Part shown: positions 59,474-64,000 of the stretch, one piece after another
Layout of the letters: each line of letters starts with the position of its first letter
Position numbering within the stretch: the first letter of the stretch is position 1
Program-made: the position numbers and the translations under genes
NCBI GenBank assembly: GCA_002238505.1
Contig: MPMM01000012.1
Location: 1-64,000, forward strand
Direction of reading: 5' to 3'
Source of the DNA: SAR202 cluster bacterium bin22
GTDB taxonomy: Bacteria > Chloroflexota > Dehalococcoidia > Lucifugimonadales > UBA3495
DNA: 64,000 nt
Notes under the pieces: generated by a model
Told to the model about the DNA's origin: nothing
What the model saw: only the letters and a program-made list of their open reading frames with translations
The model's database searches: none

Positions 59474-60860
59474 CAACCCGGTAACCCGGGTCTACGCGCT
59501 GAACCACAGGGAGACCACCGAAGAAGAAATAGCCGTAACCTTTGCAATGACCTCCCGCAACCCGGAAGCCTTCGACGCCATCGCCAGACAGGTGACCGCA
59601 ACCAGGGCAGAGGAGTTCAACGAAAAGTGGGTGCTGGGGTACGGCCACGCGTCAGTGGCAGAACACGCAGTCCTCCACATCGCGGTGGAAAACTTCTCCA
59701 GGCTCGCCGTGGACCGGCTGGAGGATAACCGGCTCGGCTCCTACACCGAAAAATCCTCCAGATACCAGGCCATCATCCCAGGAAACTTTCATACACCGGC
59801 CGAGCTGGCCGGGAAACCGCAGCTAATCGCCGCCTTCAAGGAGGCGGCAAACCAGCTGATGCAAAGCTACGAGACCATAACCGCCCAGTGCGTAACGCAC
59901 CTGAAAACCACCACAGACAAAAATGCTGGCGAGACCGAAAGGGCTTTCACCAGCCGCCTGGAACGTATAGCCATGGACTCCAGCAGAGGCCTGCTGCCTG
60001 CGGCCACAACAACAAACGTAGGCCTAACCGCCAACGCCAGGACGATGGAACACGCCATCAGCAAGCTGCTGTCAGCGCCCCTCGACGAGGAGAGAGAGCT
60101 GGGACAGAAACTAAAGCAGGAAGCGCTCAAAATCTGCCCCTCGCTGGTTAAGTACGCCGAAGCCTCCGACTACCTGCAGAAGGACTTGAACCGACCGGTG
60201 CAGATGACCATCGGAGCATCGGCGCGAAACAAAAATAAGGGGCCGGCGGCCCGGGTAATACAGGACGACCGGGACGCCGAGGAAAGGCTCGCCGCCGCCT
60301 ACCTTTTCCACCGACATAACACAAGCTACCAGCAGGCGAGGAACACCGCCCAGGCGCTCGGAGAAGAGGAAAGAGCAGAGCTGATCGCAAGCTACCTGAA
60401 GAGGATGGGGCCCCACGACCCGGGGCCCAGGGAGCTGGAACAGATCCACTTCACACTGGAGCTGGCCATGGACTACGGAGCCCTGCGGGAGTTCCGGCGC
60501 CACCGGATCCAATCACTGCTGCCCCAGCAGCCCACCATCTCGCTGGGACGGACCATGCCGGACCTGATAGAGGAAGCCGGCGCAGCCGACGAGTTCGACG
60601 AGGCGCTGGAACAGGCCGCGAGGGCGCACCAGAAAATCGCCGAATACTGCCCGCCAGCGGCCGCCTACCTGGTAACCCACACGCACATCCAGCGGATGAT
60701 CACCACGGTAAACCTGCGCGAGTGCTACCACCTGCTGCGACTGAGGACATCGGAGAAAGCCCACGCTTCAATCAGGCGTCCGATAAAAGAGGCAACGGAC
60801 AAACTGGCCAGCCTGCACCCCAGCCTTTTCCAGGAAGAAGTCTACCGAAGCCAGGGCTGA
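59445..60860 (+). CDS. thyX: Double-length ThyX-type thymidylate synthase
   Basis: Flavin-dependent synthesis of dTMP from dUMP (family role). This 471-aa protein holds two ThyX-like halves. Half 1 has GHASVAEHA near 64-72 and KSSRYQ near 104-109 but lacks the RHR motif. Half 2 has the RHR motif (FRRHRIQS, near 350) with the QPTISLG segment. Together they could form the active site that a homotetramer makes in standard ThyX (about 220-250 aa). Start at 59445, GGAG 6 nt upstream; a start 4 codons earlier is open. Follows the unknown gene with overlap and precedes Dcd. Confidence 0.85.
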   Translation: MTQSRLPEIDNPVTRVYALNHRETTEEEIAVTFAMTSRNPEAFDAIARQVTATRAEEFNEKWVLGYGHASVAEHAVLHIAVENFSRLAVDRLEDNRLGSYTEKSSRYQAIIPGNFHTPAELAGKPQLIAAFKEAANQLMQSYETITAQCVTHLKTTTDKNAGETERAFTSRLERIAMDSSRGLLPAATTTNVGLTANARTMEHAISKLLSAPLDEERELGQKLKQEALKICPSLVKYAEASDYLQKDLNRPVQMTIGASARNKNKGPAARVIQDDRDAEERLAAAYLFHRHNTSYQQARNTAQALGEEERAELIASYLKRMGPHDPGPRELEQIHFTLELAMDYGALREFRRHRIQSLLPQQPTISLGRTMPDLIEEAGAADEFDEALEQAARAHQKIAEYCPPAAAYLVTHTHIQRMITTVNLRECYHLLRLRTSEKAHASIRRPIKEATDKLASLHPSLFQEEVYRSQG

Positions 60861-60927
60861 GAGGACATATACCATGTTGGAAAAGACAGGCCGGACGCCC
60901 CATGAAGATACTCCAACCGGAGGACTG

Positions 60928-61482
60928 ATGCTGAGCGACCAGACGATAAAAAAGCTGATCGACGATGGCGAGATCAAAATAAGCGGCTTCACCGAGCGCG
61001 ACCTGCAAGCCGCCAGCGTGGAGCTCCACCTGGCAGGCCAGCTGAGAACATTCGACGAGACACCGTCACGGATCGTGGACGTAGAGGAAGGAACCAACGT
61101 ACCCACCACAGAGGTCGACATAGGACCGGAAGGATACCTCCTCCTTCCAGGAGACTTCGTACTGGGCAGCACGATGGAGATCATAAGCCTGCCGGACTAC
61201 ATTGTCGGCAGGATAGAAGGCAAAAGCACCCTGGGCCGGGTGGCGCTGGCAATACACGCGACGGCCGGATTCATAGACCCAGGGTTCAGCGGAGATCTAA
61301 CGCTGGAAATAAGCAACCTGGCCAGGCACATCATAAGGCTCCGGCCAGGTATGAAGATCGGGCAGATGGCGCTGATGATGATGGACAAGCCAGCCCGGCG
61401 GCCCTATGGCCATCCGGAACTCGGAAGCCATTACCAGAACCAGCGGGGGCCCACCAACGCCAGGCTTTCAGGACAGCCCTAG
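60928..61482 (+). CDS. dcd: dCTP deaminase
   Basis: This is a 184-aa protein. Converts dCTP to dUTP (and often on to dUMP), feeding ThyX. Signature GKSTLGRVALAIHATAGFIDPGFSGDLTLE, spread over 98-127, includes the catalytic Glu127; the N-terminal MLSDQTIKKLI is family-typical. Start at 60928 has GGAGGA 3 nt upstream; an ATG at 60874 would add 18 poorly matching residues. It ends tail-to-tail with the ParA-partner gene, sharing a CTAG at 61479-61482 as both stops. Confidence 0.92.
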   Translation: MLSDQTIKKLIDDGEIKISGFTERDLQAASVELHLAGQLRTFDETPSRIVDVEEGTNVPTTEVDIGPEGYLLLPGDFVLGSTMEIISLPDYIVGRIEGKSTLGRVALAIHATAGFIDPGFSGDLTLEISNLARHIIRLRPGMKIGQMALMMMDKPARRPYGHPELGSHYQNQRGPTNARLSGQP

Positions 61483-61799
61483 TCATCGAGGGCGAGCTCC
61501 TTCTCAAGCAGCTCAATAGCCTGGTCCACCAGGTCGGAAACGCTACGCTCGGTGATGTAATTCGCGCGACGGAGAAAGGCCTGACGCTCGGCCAATATAT
61601 GAATGGTCGTCTTGACCTTGCCGTTAGCGCGGGGCTTGGCAACCACGTTGGACCATCTGGACTCGGCCGCATCCGAAGAACCAGAACCGTTCTCCGGAGG
61701 AGAATCCGCCAGCTGTCGGCTGACGTCGCGCTCGCGGGCAGCCTCGATGTGCGAGCGACCCGAAAGGGGCACGGAGGGCTTTGAAGACTGGGAACTCAT
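61479..61799 (-). CDS. Small ribbon-helix-helix partner of ParA
   Basis: This is a 106-aa protein. The C-terminal half (KVKTTIHILAERQAFLRRANYITERSVSDLVDQ) has the beta-strand plus two-helix pattern of ribbon-helix-helix repressor/centromere-binding proteins. The N-terminal half is Ser/Pro-rich and flexible. It sits directly downstream of ParA (10 bases), as a ParB/ParG-like partner. The start at 61799 has GAGGTG 6 nt upstream. It shares its stop tetramer with dcd. Confidence 0.7.
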   Translation of the reverse strand: MSSQSSKPSVPLSGRSHIEAARERDVSRQLADSPPENGSGSSDAAESRWSNVVAKPRANGKVKTTIHILAERQAFLRRANYITERSVSDLVDQAIELLEKELALDD

Positions 61800-61809
61800 A
61801 AACATCACC

Positions 61810-62475
61810 TCAAACTGCGGCCGCAAGCCGCGATTCAACGAGAGTACCAAGGGTTTCATCCAACCAGGACCACAGGCGGCCCACCTGAGCCGCAGCGCGG
61901 GACTCAGGAGCGTATTCACACACCCCGTAACCCCATTCGGACGACTCGTGGAAAAGTACCCAGCGGGAGACCATGACCGGACAGATCTTGAACTCGCCGG
62001 CGAAAAGGTCCTCCAGCAGGGACCGCGCCCGCTTGCTGCTGACCGCAACGTGGTTGACGACAAAATAAAGTGGCCACGAGCGTCGCTGGCCAAGAAAGCC
62101 GAGAGAGGTATTCACCGTCCGGTCCTGCGGGCTGGCAGAGATAGGAGCAAGCATAAGGTCCATGCGGTCCATATACTCACGCACCCGGTCGGAGTTAAAG
62201 CCCGGGAAATCGCAGAAGACGATGTCGTAGGAATCCAAGGATCCGTCAAACATCTCCCGCTCCGGCGCACGACTGACGTCCTTGACCTCCAGGTCCCAGG
62301 TAGAAAGCTCCCGCTGGGAACGCCAGAGGAAATGATCACGGGACGACAGCTCCGGGTCGAGATCGACGACACAGACCTTGAGCCCGGCGGCCAGCGCCCG
62401 CTCCGCCATCTGAAAGCAGAGAATAGTCTTGCCGGTCCCGCCCTTGAACCCCACAAACCCAACGAACAGAGACAT
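61810..62475 (-). CDS. parA: ParA-family partition ATPase
   Basis: This is a 221-aa protein with a deviant Walker A KGGTGKT (11-17) and the family's catalytic strand (IVFCDFPGFN). ParA segregates low-copy plasmids. Its small partner gene (61479-61799) follows. The length is typical of the short (type Ib) ParA class. The ribosome site (GGGGGG) lies 7 nt upstream of ATG. The adjacent 62476-62796 intergenic region may hold the centromere. Confidence 0.9.
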   Translation of the reverse strand: MSLFVGFVGFKGGTGKTILCFQMAERALAAGLKVCVVDLDPELSSRDHFLWRSQRELSTWDLEVKDVSRAPEREMFDGSLDSYDIVFCDFPGFNSDRVREYMDRMDLMLAPISASPQDRTVNTSLGFLGQRRSWPLYFVVNHVAVSSKRARSLLEDLFAGEFKICPVMVSRWVLFHESSEWGYGVCEYAPESRAAAQVGRLWSWLDETLGTLVESRLAAAV

Positions 62476-62796
62476 AACTGCAACCCCCCCAAATCGACGA
62501 CAGGCCGTGACGGCTCGCCGCCAGGATGTTAGAGAACCTTAACAGAAGAACGGTGGGCGGGTAAAGCAGTTTTCCGGCAAGTCTCCACGACTTGCAACAG
62601 GAGAGCGGCCAGGACGGGAAGTCACCCGGGCGCTTTGCCATCATACCATCCTGACACCAGGACGCCGTGAAGCCTGGCCGGCGAGAAACAGCGGCCAACA
62701 GGGCCACCAAACCCCGTGGGGAAGAGCCTCGCGCCAGAGCAGCGAGGCCGGAAGGTAAGCGGAAGAACGCGCAACCTGCTCAACGAGGTGTGGAAA
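62476..62796. other. Intergenic region with possible parS/centromere
   Basis: This is 321 bases without a gene between parA and the next plus-strand gene. It includes an inverted repeat GCAAGT-CTCCACG-ACTTGC at 62577-62595. GC-rich elsewhere, no repeat array seen. A partition site next to parA would be expected; the repeat is the best candidate, but it is single. Confidence 0.35.
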
Positions 62797-63228
62797 ATGA
62801 AAAGCCAGAACTGGATCCAGGTTCAACCCGGAATAGTGGAATACATCGGGCCCGACTTCGACGCTACGCTCTACAAGAGCGACCAGTACCATCCCGACGG
62901 AGAACTGGCTCGGCGACCGTCACAGCTGCCCTCAGCAAGGGGATGGTGCTGCATCGGAGACCTGCCCCGCTCGCCGATCCGCGGCATCAGGAACTTCAAG
63001 ACCCTGGAAGAGGGGGAGCACGCCCTGGAAGAGACCTTCAACCGTTACCGGGCTACGATGTCGGAAAGCGGAATGACCACAGCGGAAATAAAAGCCGGAC
63101 TTGAGGCCAACCGGAAGGCCGAGGACGCAAAGTACCTGGACCAGGTGCAAAGAGAGCTGCACGTTCAGGGAAGCCGGCGCAGAGCACCCGGCCGTACGAC
63201 CAACCTGGCCCTGAAGGTTGGGTCTTAA
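62797..63228 (+). CDS. Small unknown protein
   Basis: This is a 143-aa protein starting at 62797 (GAGGTG 6 nt upstream). Longer open frames begin at 62716 but lie over noncoding sequence. The middle has a pattern of acidic and basic turns; the C-terminus is basic. No family recognised. It is followed by the secreted protein gene (one base gap). Confidence 0.55.
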   Translation: MKSQNWIQVQPGIVEYIGPDFDATLYKSDQYHPDGELARRPSQLPSARGWCCIGDLPRSPIRGIRNFKTLEEGEHALEETFNRYRATMSESGMTTAEIKAGLEANRKAEDAKYLDQVQRELHVQGSRRRAPGRTTNLALKVGS

Positions 63229-63229
63229 C

Positions 63230-64000
63230 ATGAAAAATAGGCGAACAACCACCATTCTGCTGGCCGCCCTGCTGACAGCGGCTGTCGCGCAGGCCGCTTG
63301 CATAACCATAAATACCGGCCAGGATAACAACAACCCAGATCACCTGGAGACGCCGACGCAGACCAGCCTGAAGAGCCCTCCCCCACAGCAGGAAGCCACC
63401 GAACCGGAGACCCCACAGGGTTATGACCGGACCGTCAGCCGACTCACGACGGCCGTAGACAGGGCCGAAAGCGGCGATTGCCAGGGCGCCATCGACGCAG
63501 CGAGAGACCACATCGCAAGGCTCAAGCTTGGACACGGCTACGCCGCAGAATCCTCAAGAAGCCACGAACTCATCGGATACTGCCAGGCCCTCGCGGGAGA
63601 GACCAAGGCCGCACTCACGAGCATGCACCACGCCGTCTGGCACGCCGACAAAAGCGGAGCTAACCCGAAACGGACCGAGAAGCTGCGCCAGCGAATGAAC
63701 GACCTGAGATCCGAAGCCTTTGCCTCGAGCGAAAGATTCGAGTGGCAACTTCCAGAGCATATCGCCACCAATCCACGGATCGCGGAGCACAGCCACAGCC
63801 ACACCGCTGAAGAAAGGCAGCAAGATACGACGAAACCGGACAGCGACGGCTGGGCGCCGGGCACGGCAACCATAATCAGGCCGCTTCAGCTGCCGTGGAC
63901 CGGGCGGGAGCTCAACGCCCTGCAAAGAGAAACAGTAGACATCGTAACCGGGCTGGAAAGCCGGCATGACAACGAAGAGCCGGGAGGCATAGCGTCAATG
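63230..64000 (+). CDS. Secreted protein, runs off the window
   Basis: This is an N-terminal fragment (257 codons, open to the last base). It has a signal peptide (MKNRRTTT start, hydrophobic to about residue 22, AQAAC at 20-24, a poor but possible lipobox). A Pro/Gln/Thr linker (about 35-60) is followed by a helical domain with cysteines (GDCQGAI, GYCQALA) spaced like tetratricopeptide-like repeats. Start follows the previous stop by one base. The end lies outside the window. Another envelope protein like those near 20-26 kb. Confidence 0.6.
   Translation, partial: MKNRRTTTILLAALLTAAVAQAACITINTGQDNNNPDHLETPTQTSLKSPPPQQEATEPETPQGYDRTVSRLTTAVDRAESGDCQGAIDAARDHIARLKLGHGYAAESSRSHELIGYCQALAGETKAALTSMHHAVWHADKSGANPKRTEKLRQRMNDLRSEAFASSERFEWQLPEHIATNPRIAEHSHSHTAEERQQDTTKPDSDGWAPGTATIIRPLQLPWTGRELNALQRETVDIVTGLESRHDNEEPGGIASM

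Noticed and set aside
1-64000. Jumbo phage genome
   Set aside because: dNTP and replication genes fit a phage, but no capsid, portal, terminase or tail genes are seen, and a T4SS is present.

Overview
The window looks like part of a large conjugative plasmid or integrated conjugative element of a GC-rich, probably monoderm bacterium, most likely Chloroflexota. The evidence for Chloroflexota is circumstantial: a string of lipoproteins with T-P-x-P linkers, an adenosylcobalamin-type ribonucleotide reductase, a double-length ThyX and a type-4 uracil-DNA glycosylase. The standard code is used (TAA, TAG and TGA all stop), with GTG and TTG starts common. There are no rRNA genes, convincing tRNAs, CRISPR arrays, transposases or phage structural genes.

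Layout. 1-5982 (+): a helicase cut off at its 5' end, three membrane proteins, a GHKL ATPase fused to a zinc peptidase, a thymidylate kinase and a Cys-rich small protein. 5985-19915 (-): the type IV secretion (T4SS) block, with a 2159-aa VirB6-like protein, PrgI/VirB3-like and VirB2-like proteins, VirB4, two lipoproteins and secreted proteins. 19986-26272: five more lipoproteins or membrane-anchored proteins on both strands. 26364-36422 (+): small genes, then a DNA polymerase sliding clamp (dnaN) followed by a compact ubiquitin-like conjugation cassette of the PRTRC type (Ubl, helical protein, E2-like, JAB peptidase, E1-like, E-like), a macro domain and an MrfA-like helicase. 36464-37863 (-): two paralogous VirB2-like pilins with long secreted tails. 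38143-52543 (+): replication and repair genes (zinc-finger protein, UvrD-type helicase, ArdC with an apparent frameshift, adenine methyltransferase, SNF2-type helicase, radical SAM protein, Toprim primase, two Cas4-like nucleases). 52540-53668 (-): a lipoprotein and an AIM24 protein. 53761-61482 (+): DsbA-like lipoprotein, uracil-DNA glycosylase and dNTP supply genes (intein-containing reductase, DUF1937, ThyX, Dcd). 61479-62475 (-): ParA and a ribbon-helix-helix partner. 62797-64000 (+): two unknown genes, the last running off the window.

How it fits together. The element appears to carry its own clamp, primase, helicases, nucleotide supply and partition genes, plus a conjugation machine suited to an envelope without a classical outer membrane. 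No relaxase, VirD4 coupling protein or VirB11 ATPase is visible here, so these probably lie outside. The most interesting part is the ubiquitin-like cassette. It is complete (modifier, E1, E2, deconjugase), sits directly behind a sliding clamp with an acidic tail, and its modifier carries a 70-residue extension after the expected C-terminal glycine, which implies a processing step. Other unusual points are a GHKL-zincin fusion, a zinc ribbon inside a Toprim domain, tandem pilins with secreted domains, a probable frameshift in ardC, an intein in the reductase, and an A-over-T excess on the + strand that largely ignores gene direction.
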